From Harryflintia acetispora (GTDB taxonomy: Bacteria > Bacillota > Clostridia > Oscillospirales > Ruminococcaceae), in NCBI GenBank assembly GCA_004340125.1, contig SLUK01000009.1, forward strand, positions 4,374 to 68,373: a stretch of DNA of 64,000 nucleotides. The letters are read 5' to 3'. Position numbers and translations under genes: made by a program. Shown here in pieces: positions 32,828 to 42,335 of this stretch. Under the pieces are notes generated by a model. The model worked only from the letters and a program-made list of their open reading frames with translations, was not told the origin of the DNA and made no database searches. How positions within the stretch are numbered: the first letter of the stretch is position 1; every line of letters starts with the position of its first letter.

Positions 32828-34241
32828 GGAACTTCTCTCCCGTCAAAAGTTTACGATAAAGCGCCTCATATCGCGCGGCTTCATCAGAAATTCTTGGGAA
32901 TGACGCCTGTAGATAAAGATTCCAGTCAAACCCAATGGCCTTTTCTATAGCTTCTTGTAGCGCCGTAACATTTCCTACTGGAAACAAAAAGCCGTTCCTC
33001 CCTTCGGCCATTGCTTCCGGCATTGCGCCAATTTCCGATGCGACGACCAGACAGCCACAAGCAAGAGCCTCCCGAAGAACGAAATTATAAGTTTCAAACC
33101 AAATCGAAGGAACAATCACGCAGTCACTATTTTGATATACCTGTGCTATCTCGGAATTGGAGATGCCACCATGAAAAACGATGCGCGAATCTCCTTTGGC
33201 CAGGGCTTTCAATTGACTGATATATTTCGCATCTCCGTCACCATAAATATCCAGTATTAAATCGTTGCCCGATATCTTGTGAAATGCCTCAAGCAAAAGA
33301 TGAACACCTTTCAGACCTGAAAGAGTTCCTGCGTAAACAAAGCGTCTGGTTTGGATTCTGTTACAAGTAGGGTGAAAATCCTTTGAAATACCGTGCGGTA
33401 CGACCAAAATCGGAAGTTTGTCGAATTCCGGGGCCAGCACACGGGCGACAAATTCCGAGGGGGCTGTGATATATCCTGCGCCCCACAACAGCTCAGAAGC
33501 CTTTTGATAGCGTTTTAATGGATCCTTGAGCCCATATGTTTTACAGTCTTTTCGGCACTGCGCCCCTTTATTACTGCTAATACAAAATTGACCCGATTTA
33601 TTAACAAGGGTTGAGTAATGGCACATGACATTGAAGTCGGTCGTGGTTACAAGATATGGAACTTTCTGCATGCGGCATACTTTAAGAAAAGCGGCAAAGG
33701 GCTGTGGATAGGCCGCATGGATTAAATCGAAATGGTATTCATCCAGAATAATTTGTGCAAAGGCGGCCATACTTGGTTCTTCGTCAAGAAATGCGTCATA
33801 ATATAATCCGCGCGGTGTCCGTTGGTAGCGAAGCTGAGTGACGGGGAGCCCCTCATACTCAAAATTTTCATAAAGGATGTTCTGAACCCTATGATGGTAG
33901 CAGTGTATATCACGCTTCCCCAAAGTAATGATTCGGACATCGTTGCCGGCTCGTTGTTGCTCTTTCGCCAGGTTCAGGACAAAACGCTCGGTACCACCGC
34001 TTTTATCAGGGAAAAAACAATGTGTTAAATAACAAATTCTGAAAGGCCGGCCAGCTTCACTTGCAAACACCTTTTGATTTTCCGACGGTATAGCACACCG
34101 TATTGCAATATCAGGAACTGTTCTATAAATTCCTGAGCGAAATCGTTTTCTATCGATCACATATCGTTCCCACGCTTTTGAGAGAAGCGCAATCGTACCA
34201 AGATTTCCCCATGAATTTGCAATATAACGAAGTAATTTCAC
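32793..34241 (-). CDS. Family 4 glycosyltransferase
   Basis: A 482-residue GT-B glycosyltransferase. A 70-residue leader precedes the GT4 N-terminal motif FRICYLTHCFFPDKSGGTERFVLNLAKEQQRAGNDV. The C-terminal donor domain has RFVYAGTLSGLKGVHLLLEAF and the carboxylate motif SIWFETYNFVLREALACGCLVVAS. It is preceded by a 1.1 kb stretch without a convincing gene, so a separate promoter or a lost gene lies upstream. Confidence 0.9.
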   Translation of the reverse strand: MKLLRYIANSWGNLGTIALLSKAWERYVIDRKRFRSGIYRTVPDIAIRCAIPSENQKVFASEAGRPFRICYLTHCFFPDKSGGTERFVLNLAKEQQRAGNDVRIITLGKRDIHCYHHRVQNILYENFEYEGLPVTQLRYQRTPRGLYYDAFLDEEPSMAAFAQIILDEYHFDLIHAAYPQPFAAFLKVCRMQKVPYLVTTTDFNVMCHYSTLVNKSGQFCISSNKGAQCRKDCKTYGLKDPLKRYQKASELLWGAGYITAPSEFVARVLAPEFDKLPILVVPHGISKDFHPTCNRIQTRRFVYAGTLSGLKGVHLLLEAFHKISGNDLILDIYGDGDAKYISQLKALAKGDSRIVFHGGISNSEIAQVYQNSDCVIVPSIWFETYNFVLREALACGCLVVASEIGAMPEAMAEGRNGFLFPVGNVTALQEAIEKAIGFDWNLYLQASFPRISDEAARYEALYRKLLTGEKFHAENQRHYSGI

Positions 34242-35364
34242 GGCTCTCCTTTCGCAGCAGTTGGCGGTCTAATTCCAAACCAACAGCTACCTGCTCAGCT
34301 TCAAGCATTTTGTCACACATTTAATTCGCCACCGTATCTAGACTAAAACTTCTGCGGATATCAGCGCGGGTCAAATGATAAAGCTGACACAGCTATGGGA
34401 ATCTCCCTTTTCCGATGAGGTATACGTCGCAACGGCAATAAATGCTGATTGATACATTTTACACCAAAGACCGAGCTGGATCGCACTCCTATGTACTGTG
34501 CGAAATTCGGCAGCTTCGCCTATAACAGAAAGGGTACTCTGCCCAAGCCAACTTTGGCTGGAGGTCGCTTTCTCATCTCACATATTCTGGGAGCAACAAA
34601 TCTCGACGGTCAATAAATGGACAGACAGTTGGCCGCCTCTTCTTTTTACATTCTGCTGCATGCCTTTTTCCCATGTCTTATCAGTATAAACAATTATTCA
34701 TTTGTTAATCCTAATGAGGACAACGTTATTAGTAAGTGATTAACAACGATATGATAACATAAATTAAATTATGTTACAAGTGGTTAACCCTTCCGCTTCG
34801 CCAAACTAGGCCGGTCAGACCTTAATGCTCTGACCAGCCTTCTTATTACACGCCAATCCCCAAGGTTCTTGCTAAAATTAAGTCTCGCAAAGGATGGGGA
34901 TTGCTACAGATAAACAGTTTTGTCATTCATTCAAAACAAATTAAGCCATTTGAGCTGTTGTGCCTGTTTGTTACAGCTAAAATATAAGAAATGCGGCTTG
35001 AATACCAAAGCTGATCTACCAATTTTGGTCACAGCCCAACAAACTGGATAAAAGCTTCAGCAAGAAGTACCAAAATTGTGAGAGAAAACTTTTAACCTAT
35101 CTGCTTTCGCCGCAGTACATATTGTATCATGCTTAACCAAAACCTTCTGTGAGACAGATTCTTTCCGGAAAAAGATATCACCAGTGCAGTTTTTTGCGAA
35201 TTGACATATTTGGTAGCCTGAAATAAAGCTTATCAGATCAAAAAGGTCTCATTTGAGAGAAATCTCGCGCGACTTGGCCGCGTAACAACTTAAAAGGTCG
35301 ACTGTTTGACTTGGGATCAGTCCTTCTTCTGCCGGCAGCAGGTGTCTGTATATCGTTTCTTAAC
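34242..35364. other. 1.1 kb without a convincing gene
   Basis: AT-rich sequence between two glycan genes. The only structure I can support is a hairpin at 34809-34839 (GGC-GGTCAGA / TCTGACC-GCC) followed by TTCTTATT. Short frames on both strands have no recognisable motif or ribosome site. It may be the scar of a deleted gene or an old insertion. Confidence 0.4.
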
Positions 35365-36576
35365 CTAATTGTTATTAAAAAGGTCTCGAGTATAAACCTT
35401 TTCTTGTACATCGTACAGTGCTTCATTATTACGGTTTGCTACAATAATATCACATATTTGCTTAAATTCATCAAGCGATTTAATTACTCGAGAATTAAAG
35501 AACACCTTTTCTGCCAAGGCTGGCTCATAAACTACAACAGTGATTCCTTTGGCCTTAATGCGTTTCATAATTCCCTGAATAGATGAATGACGGAAATTGT
35601 CAGAATTAGTTTTCATTGTTAGGCGGTAAACACCAACTATAGGATTCGCTTTTTGGGGATATCCAGCCCTTTTTAAAATTTGTTCAGCGATAAAATCTTT
35701 ACGAGTACGATTAGCGTCAACAATAGCCTGAATTATATTATTAGGTACATCATTGTAATTTGCCAGTAGTTGCTTGGTGTCCTTAGGAAGACAGTACCCA
35801 CCATATCCAAAGGAGGGGTTATTATAATGACTTCCTATTCGGGGATCGGCACATACGCCTTCTATAATAGATTTAGAATTCAAGTTGCGCGACTCGGCAT
35901 AGGTATCCAACTCGTTAAAAAAAGAAACTCTCATTGCTAAATATGAGTTGGCAAACAATTTTACAGCTTCTGCTTCAGTGGAATCCATAATCAAAGTTGA
36001 AATGTCTTTTTTGAGTGCACCTTGTTTTAGTAAAGAAATAAAAGTTTCCGCATAAGGCTGAACTGCTTGTCCAGTAATGCCCGCTATGATTCTAGATGGA
36101 TACAAGTTATCGTATAATGCGTGACCTTCTCGCAAAAATTCCGGGAAGAATAATAACCTTAAAGAGGCATATTTCTTTTTTTGCAAAATGCCCTTACAGT
36201 ACCCTACTGGAATAGTAGATTTAATTATAACGGCAGTTTTCGGGCAAATAGATATGATATGATCCAACACCATTTCCACAGAAGATGTATCGAAATAGTT
36301 TTTTTCAAAATTATAATCTGTGGGTGTACAAATTATTACAAAATCTGCATCTTCAAATGCCTCCTGTGCTGATGACGTTGCCCTCAAACAATATTTTTTA
36401 TTTGTGAGATAATCTTCAAGTTCATCATCAGCAATTGGAGACACACTTCGATTAAGCATTTGCACACGTTCTTCGTCAATATCCAACACCGTAACTTTAT
36501 TATGCAAGGCCATTAACATAGCATTTGCCATTCCGACGTAACCAGCCCCTGCGACTGCAATTTTATAATGCCGCAT
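35365..36576 (-). CDS. UDP-glucose 6-dehydrogenase
   Basis: A 403-residue nucleotide-sugar dehydrogenase. N-terminal NAD-binding motif IAVAGAGYVGMANAMLMA, then TVLDIDEERV and CTPTDYN. The catalytic Cys lies in FGYGGYCLPKDTKQL, with the KSTIPVGY block before it. It is shorter at the C-terminus than bacterial Ugd but of Firmicutes capsule type (UDP-glucuronate supply for glycan synthesis). ATG at 36576 is used rather than the upstream TTG, since GGAGG then lies about 11 bp away. It precedes the stretch at 34242 and follows the large fusion gene by 36 bp. Confidence 0.92.
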   Translation of the reverse strand: MRHYKIAVAGAGYVGMANAMLMALHNKVTVLDIDEERVQMLNRSVSPIADDELEDYLTNKKYCLRATSSAQEAFEDADFVIICTPTDYNFEKNYFDTSSVEMVLDHIISICPKTAVIIKSTIPVGYCKGILQKKKYASLRLLFFPEFLREGHALYDNLYPSRIIAGITGQAVQPYAETFISLLKQGALKKDISTLIMDSTEAEAVKLFANSYLAMRVSFFNELDTYAESRNLNSKSIIEGVCADPRIGSHYNNPSFGYGGYCLPKDTKQLLANYNDVPNNIIQAIVDANRTRKDFIAEQILKRAGYPQKANPIVGVYRLTMKTNSDNFRHSSIQGIMKRIKAKGITVVVYEPALAEKVFFNSRVIKSLDEFKQICDIIVANRNNEALYDVQEKVYTRDLFNNN

Positions 36577-36612
36577 ATCTAAAAGGTCCTCCAATCGATT
36601 AGTCTTTTAAGA

Positions 36613-39600
36613 CTATCTATCAACCCATTCATTTATACTTCGACTAGACTGTCCCCATTCTACATCTGTAATATTATTCATATCACAATATTGGCAGAAG
36701 GGTTGAGCATTTGCCATAAACTCCATAATCTCTTTACCATCTGTTGCTTGGTTTAAATCTACATAATCCAAGTTGGATAACCTGAACTTTCCAGTTATAC
36801 CATCTTTCTCCATATGCTCATTCAAAGTGTCGTAGAAAGGAGGAACTGGACAATGATATAATTTCCCGTCCCTTAATTGTGCGCAATCCGTGTAGGGACA
36901 ACGAAGATAGGAATTCCATGAATTAAAAGTCCCCTTCGTATTGAGCGGTATTCTCCGGAAATAACGGATCGCTTCTTGCCCTCCAGCAGAAAATACGTTA
37001 ACCCCTCGTTCAATTACATATTCCTCCATTTTCTTGTAATCCATATCAATGGGGTATTGAGTATATTTTAAAGCAATATCATATTTTTTCATTGTCTTCC
37101 AAAATGAATCAGACATTTTAAACACCAAAATACCATTGGTGGTAAAATCTATTCTTGCATATGGAAAAATTTCTCTGCCGATTCGAGCAAACTCTTCTAT
37201 TTCGGGATGTAACAAAGGCTCTCCACCCAGTAGATGAATTTGTAGAACTTTATCACCAACAAGATCATGCAGCTTACGAAGGTCTTGTTTAAATGATTGA
37301 GGATCGGCAAAATGATTCTTAGCTATTGGTGAGAAAGTACTGCAGCATTTACAGTTTAAGTTACATTGATCCACTAAATGATAGTCCAGATGCTCAATAA
37401 AATTTCTTTGAATAGTCCGGGACATCAATAAACTATTTTCTTTATTTGCTCTTATTATTGTATTAACTATTTGATTCATCCGAGAAGTAGTTAGATCAAT
37501 ATCGGATTTTATTATTTGCCGATCTTGCTGTAACCCATGGTAAATAACATCAGTTAATTGGGTATCTTTTTGGATAAGTTTGAGAATATCATTAAGATCC
37601 TTTCCGCGCTGTGTTTCAATTTCCTGCATCTCTTTATTTACATTGCTTAGAGCCGATCTTAACTGGATATTTATGTTGTGAATATCCAGAATTTGATTTT
37701 GTAAATTGTCGAGCTGATTCAACTGATAGCGAGTTCCAGTGATATGGAAAAGACCCCAACGGACTTTTTTCACAACGCGCACAGGGAACATTATAATGCG
37801 CCCTACCTTCCAGCTATTGGAACTTCGGATCGCATCCGGAGTTTTCTCTATGGGAATAGTAGAACAAAGCGGATGTATAAATATGCCTTTAATTTTTCTT
37901 GGTAACCAAGTAACGGCTCGTCCAATACGCCAAGTATGACTTGCATATAATTGTGCCGTTTCTATTTCCTTTTCTTTCTTATATTTCTTTTTATTTTGGA
38001 TCTCAATGCGCTTTTTTTGCAGGACTTTGAATTCCGGCAGCATTAATCTTACGAAAGCATCCTCCCCAAACATTCGATAATAATCTCGTATTTCACGTAA
38101 AACATTATCCTCCGACTTGGAACATACTGGAAGTGGCATGGCGACATTATTTTGTAAATAAGTATAAACCTTTTCATATGAATAATTGTTTTCGAACCAA
38201 GATTTCGCTTTGGCAGAATGCTCCATTAATTCCTTGGATCCAATATTATTTAATGTTTCAATGAATTCCTCTGAAGTATTCCAAAGCATTGCACCAGGAT
38301 AAATAAAATCTGGATTAGAAAGTCGAGTAAATCCATTAAAGGCAACAATAGGAATTCCAGCAGCCATTACTTCCAGACTCAGCTTATATGAAACTACTGG
38401 AAACGGTTCAATAAATACATCCACATGCTGAGCCAGCAAAAAGCTGGAAACATCTTCCACCCATTCTGTCTGGCGAAAAGCATCCTTCGGAAGATTATGC
38501 TCTTTTAAATATGTAGATATATATGCGCGTTTTTCCTCCGGCAACGGCCCTAAATGATAATGTACTCCGCGCGTTACATTTAGTAAGTCGAGTACCAAAT
38601 CTATATAAGCTGGCTGACAACCATCTAATTTATAAAATCGCGCAGCTCCGCTACAGGTAATTAAAGAGGAATGGTTGAAAAAAGGAGAGTAGGGGGCCAT
38701 ACTGTGGGAATTTTTAGTCGACCAAGCAGGTATGTACAGAACTTTATTTTCAAAATACTTTTTTAGCAGCTCCACATCTACCGATCGCTTGGCAATAATA
38801 TAATTTATGTTGGGATTGGAAATGCCACAGATAAAACCATGGTCATAAGAAAACAAAGTGACATTTTGACATGGACCCTGCTGTATTAAAGCAGTAGCTA
38901 GAGTATCCATGTGTGAACAATAATAATACGCTCTAGCAGGAGATATCCGTGTCCATTGGTGCTGTAAATAATCCAAACGTTTTTCAAATTCTATAGGGGC
39001 AATTATAATTTGCAAATTGTGAAAATGTGAAAGCAACTGAATTGCCTCATCATCAACATTGTCGGGATTTGTTACAAATAGATATACCTGTTGCCCTGCA
39101 TTCATTTCAATTAGTTCAAAGATTTCACGAAAAATGCCACCACCATGCGGTTTGAGAGCACAAGCAACAATAGCAACTTTGTTAACATCGGCAACTGTCT
39201 GAACAGTTTCTGGATGATATAGACGATAAATATATCCTAAAGTTGCACACAAACTATCTATAAACTCGGAATAATAGAGGGCATTTAAAATGAAATCTTT
39301 TTCTCGAAAAGCATATATTCCACATTGTCTCTCAAGACGTCTAAGTGCTTCCTCGATAGAAACGGAAACATAACTACGTTGCTCATCTGTTGCCTGATCT
39401 TGTCCTTTTGTCCACCAATCAATTTGTGCCTGTATTTTGTTTTTTTCAAATGAAGATCGTACAATATCATTCCAGCCATGAAGGAAGAGCAATTGTCTAT
39501 GATATTGTTTTTTTTGTGACATACTTGACCAAATTCCGTTGTATGTAAACACATATGCTGAACCAACAAAATTAAGTACCTTGACTTTTTTACCAGTATA

Positions 39601-40176
39601 CATTAAAGTAAAAAAGGTTCGTGAAGAGTCGCCGCGAAAAACATCACTGCGAAAATGTAGTGGGACATGTCCTCGATAAAGATTTCGATACATGTAAGTT
39701 GAAGTATGGTAATAACCAGCATTCTGAGTTAAAAAATCTGGATAAGTAAAGCTTTCTCGTATAGTTTGATCTGGTATATTGACGTTTCCATTTCCCAAAT
39801 CCATAATGTAGTAGTGTGTTACTGCAGCATATTCTTCACGAATATCCTGCCGGAAAAAGTCAATTTGTCGCTGCAATTTATTCGGAACGGTGTAGTAGTC
39901 GTCGCCATCCAATACACAGAAATAGTCTCCTTGTGCTATACATAATGCCGTGTAAAATGACTGAGCGTTACCACAATTCGTTTCATTATTTACAATTTTT
40001 AAATTTTCATGTTTATTAGCGTAGTCCCTAAGCAAATTTTCTGTGTTATCCGTAGACGCATCATTGACTACAATAACCTCAAATTTAAAATCCACACTTT
40101 GGATATAAATAGAATTGAGAGCTCTCAATATAGTGGATTCCATATTATAGCATGGCATTATAATTGACAAATCCAT
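36613..40176 (-). CDS. GT2-GT-B-radical SAM fusion protein
   Basis: A 1187-residue protein, first gene of the island. Residues 1-230: GT2 domain (LSIIMPCYNMESTILRALNSIY, VVNDASTDNT, LDGDDYY). Residues about 330-690: a GT-B-like region with the late motif DVFIEPFPVVSYKLSLEVMAAGIPIVAF. Residues about 740-910: a helical linker with two short repeats (TWRIGRAVTWLPRKIKG, SWKVGRIIMFPVRVVKK). Residues about 915-1187: a radical SAM domain with the cluster motif Cys938-x3-Cys942-x2-Cys945 and later Cys clusters that may bind a second cluster. Such a fusion suggests radical modification of a glycan or carrier as it is built. The substrate is unknown. Confidence 0.8.
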   Translation of the reverse strand: MDLSIIMPCYNMESTILRALNSIYIQSVDFKFEVIVVNDASTDNTENLLRDYANKHENLKIVNNETNCGNAQSFYTALCIAQGDYFCVLDGDDYYTVPNKLQRQIDFFRQDIREEYAAVTHYYIMDLGNGNVNIPDQTIRESFTYPDFLTQNAGYYHTSTYMYRNLYRGHVPLHFRSDVFRGDSSRTFFTLMYTGKKVKVLNFVGSAYVFTYNGIWSSMSQKKQYHRQLLFLHGWNDIVRSSFEKNKIQAQIDWWTKGQDQATDEQRSYVSVSIEEALRRLERQCGIYAFREKDFILNALYYSEFIDSLCATLGYIYRLYHPETVQTVADVNKVAIVACALKPHGGGIFREIFELIEMNAGQQVYLFVTNPDNVDDEAIQLLSHFHNLQIIIAPIEFEKRLDYLQHQWTRISPARAYYYCSHMDTLATALIQQGPCQNVTLFSYDHGFICGISNPNINYIIAKRSVDVELLKKYFENKVLYIPAWSTKNSHSMAPYSPFFNHSSLITCSGAARFYKLDGCQPAYIDLVLDLLNVTRGVHYHLGPLPEEKRAYISTYLKEHNLPKDAFRQTEWVEDVSSFLLAQHVDVFIEPFPVVSYKLSLEVMAAGIPIVAFNGFTRLSNPDFIYPGAMLWNTSEEFIETLNNIGSKELMEHSAKAKSWFENNYSYEKVYTYLQNNVAMPLPVCSKSEDNVLREIRDYYRMFGEDAFVRLMLPEFKVLQKKRIEIQNKKKYKKEKEIETAQLYASHTWRIGRAVTWLPRKIKGIFIHPLCSTIPIEKTPDAIRSSNSWKVGRIIMFPVRVVKKVRWGLFHITGTRYQLNQLDNLQNQILDIHNINIQLRSALSNVNKEMQEIETQRGKDLNDILKLIQKDTQLTDVIYHGLQQDRQIIKSDIDLTTSRMNQIVNTIIRANKENSLLMSRTIQRNFIEHLDYHLVDQCNLNCKCCSTFSPIAKNHFADPQSFKQDLRKLHDLVGDKVLQIHLLGGEPLLHPEIEEFARIGREIFPYARIDFTTNGILVFKMSDSFWKTMKKYDIALKYTQYPIDMDYKKMEEYVIERGVNVFSAGGQEAIRYFRRIPLNTKGTFNSWNSYLRCPYTDCAQLRDGKLYHCPVPPFYDTLNEHMEKDGITGKFRLSNLDYVDLNQATDGKEIMEFMANAQPFCQYCDMNNITDVEWGQSSRSINEWVDR

Positions 40177-40406
40177 GTAAACCCTCCATTAGCAAATAGA
40201 CATATGCTCTTTCTTCTTTCGACGAATCATAAAACATAAAAAAGCATTCCCGCGAATCCGAAGTTATAATTTTTACTGTTATCGTTTGCTGAAGCTTCGT
40301 CGAACAAAGAGCAAACGACATTTCCAAACAATAGCATAATTATAAATAGTATATCTTTTCTAAGAGCGGTATAGGGTTTCGTATTTTGTTTTAATTGTAC
40401 AAAAAT

Positions 40407-40451
40407 AGGCTGCATAAACCCGACGAAATCGTCGAAAGATTTATGCAGCCT
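40407..40451. repeat. Perfect 12-bp inverted repeat with inner GACGA/TCGTC
   Basis: AGGCTGCATAAA at 40407-40418 and TTTATGCAGCCT at 40440-40451, with GACGA and TCGTC between them. It lies about 230 bp upstream of the fusion gene start. It could be a terminator-like leader element or the scar of a small transposon; there is no T-run. Confidence 0.4.
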
Positions 40452-40523
40452 GAAGGCTGAAGATGATACCCATATGATGATTAAAAGCATAATTATACTA
40501 TCATAAAAGGGGCTAAAGTACAA

Positions 40524-40833
40524 GCAGTTTGTTTTCCCATATCATCTAGCGCAACGGATAATAAATAGTTTAAGAAAAAGGATGAAACCAAACGGGTAAA
40601 GTTGAGTTGTCTACTCTTGATTTATTTGGGATATGCACTGCTTGCTATACATAATTCTGGAGACGTCATGAACGCCACCATCTTGATTCATCATTGGTTT
40701 CCTGTATGGTCATGCCCCTTACTCTGACCGCAGATAATCCAACTATTACTATTTCTGTTTGTTGGATTGGAAATAAATGGGAGCAGCTGAATGAAATATC
40801 ACTCCTCTCAATACTTACCCGAACGGCTGTAGA
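40524..40833. other. Noncoding stretch upstream of the glycan island
   Basis: AT-rich sequence with no frame that has a ribosome site or motif. It probably contains the promoter for the leftward island together with 40177-40406, but no promoter boxes stand out clearly. Confidence 0.4.
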
Positions 40834-40929
40834 ATGCCATCGGCGTTTGACACCACACAGCGGTGGGCCAAGGTTCCCTCCCAGGCTTTGAGTGATATGC
40901 TGATAGAGGGCCTAAAGTCTGATAAATAG
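40834..40929 (+). pseudogene. 31-codon fragment, possibly an integrase C-terminus
   Basis: The frame MPSAFDTTQRWAKVPSQAL ends ten residues later at a TAG directly before a strong terminator. The position, just inside arm-type repeats and an att-like site, is where an integrase gene ends in many elements. The residue match is too short to prove the family. Confidence 0.3.
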
Positions 40930-40931
40930 CA

Positions 40932-40976
40932 AAAAAAGGACTATCTGATTTTAAAAATCAGATAGTCCTTTTTTGA
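40932..40976. terminator. Strong bidirectional terminator
   Basis: AAGGACTATCTGATTTT / AAAATCAGATAGTCCTT with A- and T-runs on either side. Confidence 0.85.
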
Positions 40977-40992
40977 TGGAATAATGAAAAGT

Positions 40993-41010
40993 GTTGCCAA
41001 ATCGTTGCCA
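40993..41010 (+). repeat. Arm-type direct repeats of an older element
   Basis: GTTGCCA occurs twice with an 11-bp period, 59 bp before the TCATTCCCACTC site. The period equals that of the AGTATCA repeats in the tet(W) element, as expected for integrase arm sites of a related but different element. Confidence 0.4.
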
Positions 41011-41068
41011 TAGCGGGAGTTAGGCGCTGAAAAAGCCCGATATTACTGGCTTTTTTCGGCCTATGACA

Positions 41069-41080
41069 TCATTCCCACTC
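41069..41080 (+). repeat. Left attachment-site core
   Basis: TCATTCCCACTC, identical to the copy at the end of guaA. Confidence 0.75.
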
Positions 41081-41131
41081 GGCAAATTCAGATATAGTAG
41101 GGTGTATTTGAGGTGATTTCGCAGGAAAAAC

Positions 41132-41149
41132 TTTCGCAAATATGTTAAT
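41132..41149 (+). repeat. 18-bp repeat shared by the two ends of the element
   Basis: TTTCGCAAATATGTTAAT, identical and in the same orientation to 49045-49062 in front of the excisionase gene. Confidence 0.7.
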
Positions 41150-41183
41150 ATTCCACCTGCTATTTTCGGCTGTAAAGTTTATT

Positions 41184-41201
41184 AGTATCAAAATAGTATC
41201 A
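41184..41201 (+). repeat. Left arm-type repeats of the integrase
   Basis: AGTATCA twice with an 11-bp period, matched at the right end (49847-49864) with the same period. Likely integrase arm-binding sites. Confidence 0.6.
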
Positions 41202-41267
41202 CAAAAGGCTGGGAAATACAACAGAATTATGTGGAGCTCTACATAATTCCGGCACGGACGGACGCTG

Positions 41268-41348
41268 TCAGGCACAGCGGATAACAGCCTTGCAAGAGGC
41301 GTTGTACCTGCGCTGGATATATTCTTGATAGGCTTTCTGGTCTGTCAT
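41268..41348 (-). pseudogene. Truncated sigma-70-like/HTH small gene of the element
   Basis: ATG at 41348 after GAGAGGGGG opens MTDQKAYQEYIQRRYNA, which ends at a stop after 26 codons. The start resembles small sigma-70 region 4-like genes common in clostridial elements, cut short here. Family assignment is tentative. Confidence 0.4.
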
Positions 41349-41517
41349 GGAAATTCCCCCTCTCTGAATAATAGTGCGGGGCGGCAGCACTCCTTGCTGT
41401 CGCTCCTTGACTGCCTAACTGCGAAACCGGGCGGGGCTGTCAACGGTGGGCGAAGCCCGTTCATCTTGACCGCCCGCTGGCTCGGCTGGCTTTGCTATTT
41501 ACCCGACAAACTTGAAT

Positions 41518-42285
41518 TTATTGTAAGGTATCACGTTTTACCTTCTTAAGCCTTACTATCATTACCATAGGAATTTCTTTGTTGGTTTTGAAACATTCTT
41601 CATAAAATCCATCAATGACAAATCCAGCTCTAAAACAAAGGTTAAAAATATCTTGTATGGAACGATGATAATAAATCTGCTCTTTCGGTTGCCCTTCAAT
41701 CGCTATATCATAGTAACTGTGCGGTGTCATATATTTTTCAGTCAACGTGACAAAACAAGGGTGTTGCGTTGCAAAGACAAAAATTCCGCTTTCCTGCAAC
41801 AGTTCATAAACAGCCATAAGAAGTGGTTCAATATCCGTAATATCCATAATTGCCATATTAGAAACTGCTTTCGTAAAGGCTCGATTTCTTTTTAATTCTA
41901 ATATACTTTTTCTATTGGTCGCATCCGCCACACAAAATTCAATTTGTTTTGCATATTGTGATTGCCGTCTTTTAGCCAATTCTATCATTTTTTTGCTGTA
42001 ATCAAAAGCGACAACCGAAGCGCCTCTTTGTGCAAGATACGAAGAATAATTTCCATTGCCACACGCAATATCCAAAATATAATCCGCAGGATTAGGAGAT
42101 AGAAGTTCCGTTACTTTGGGACGCACTACCTCTCTGTGAAATTCATTAGATTCGTCACCCATTGCATTATCCCAAAATTGTGCGTTCTCCTCCCAGATTT
42201 TTTTACTTTCCTCTGTTCCCATGTTCTCTCCCACTCCCAAAATTTGCTTTTTTGCTTCCATTAAATCTTCCTTACGATATTCCAT
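41518..42285 (-). CDS. Class I SAM-dependent methyltransferase
   Basis: A 255-residue methyltransferase. The SAM-binding motif I is YILDIACGNGNYSSYLAQRG, followed by VVAFDYSKKMIELAKRR; the middle shows MAIMDITDIEPLLMAVYELL. It belongs to the small-molecule class (UbiE/Methyltransf_11-like). ATG at 42285 follows GGAGGG; the longer frame upstream overlaps the tet(W) end and is not supported. It lies 50 bp after tet(W) on the same strand, so it may be co-transcribed. The acceptor is unknown, and there is no evidence that it contributes to resistance. Confidence 0.85.
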   Translation of the reverse strand: MEYRKEDLMEAKKQILGVGENMGTEESKKIWEENAQFWDNAMGDESNEFHREVVRPKVTELLSPNPADYILDIACGNGNYSSYLAQRGASVVAFDYSKKMIELAKRRQSQYAKQIEFCVADATNRKSILELKRNRAFTKAVSNMAIMDITDIEPLLMAVYELLQESGIFVFATQHPCFVTLTEKYMTPHSYYDIAIEGQPKEQIYYHRSIQDIFNLCFRAGFVIDGFYEECFKTNKEIPMVMIVRLKKVKRDTLQ

Positions 42286-42335
42286 TGTTACCCTCCATAA
42301 CTTCTGATTGTTGCCGTCTTGACGATTATGTATCT

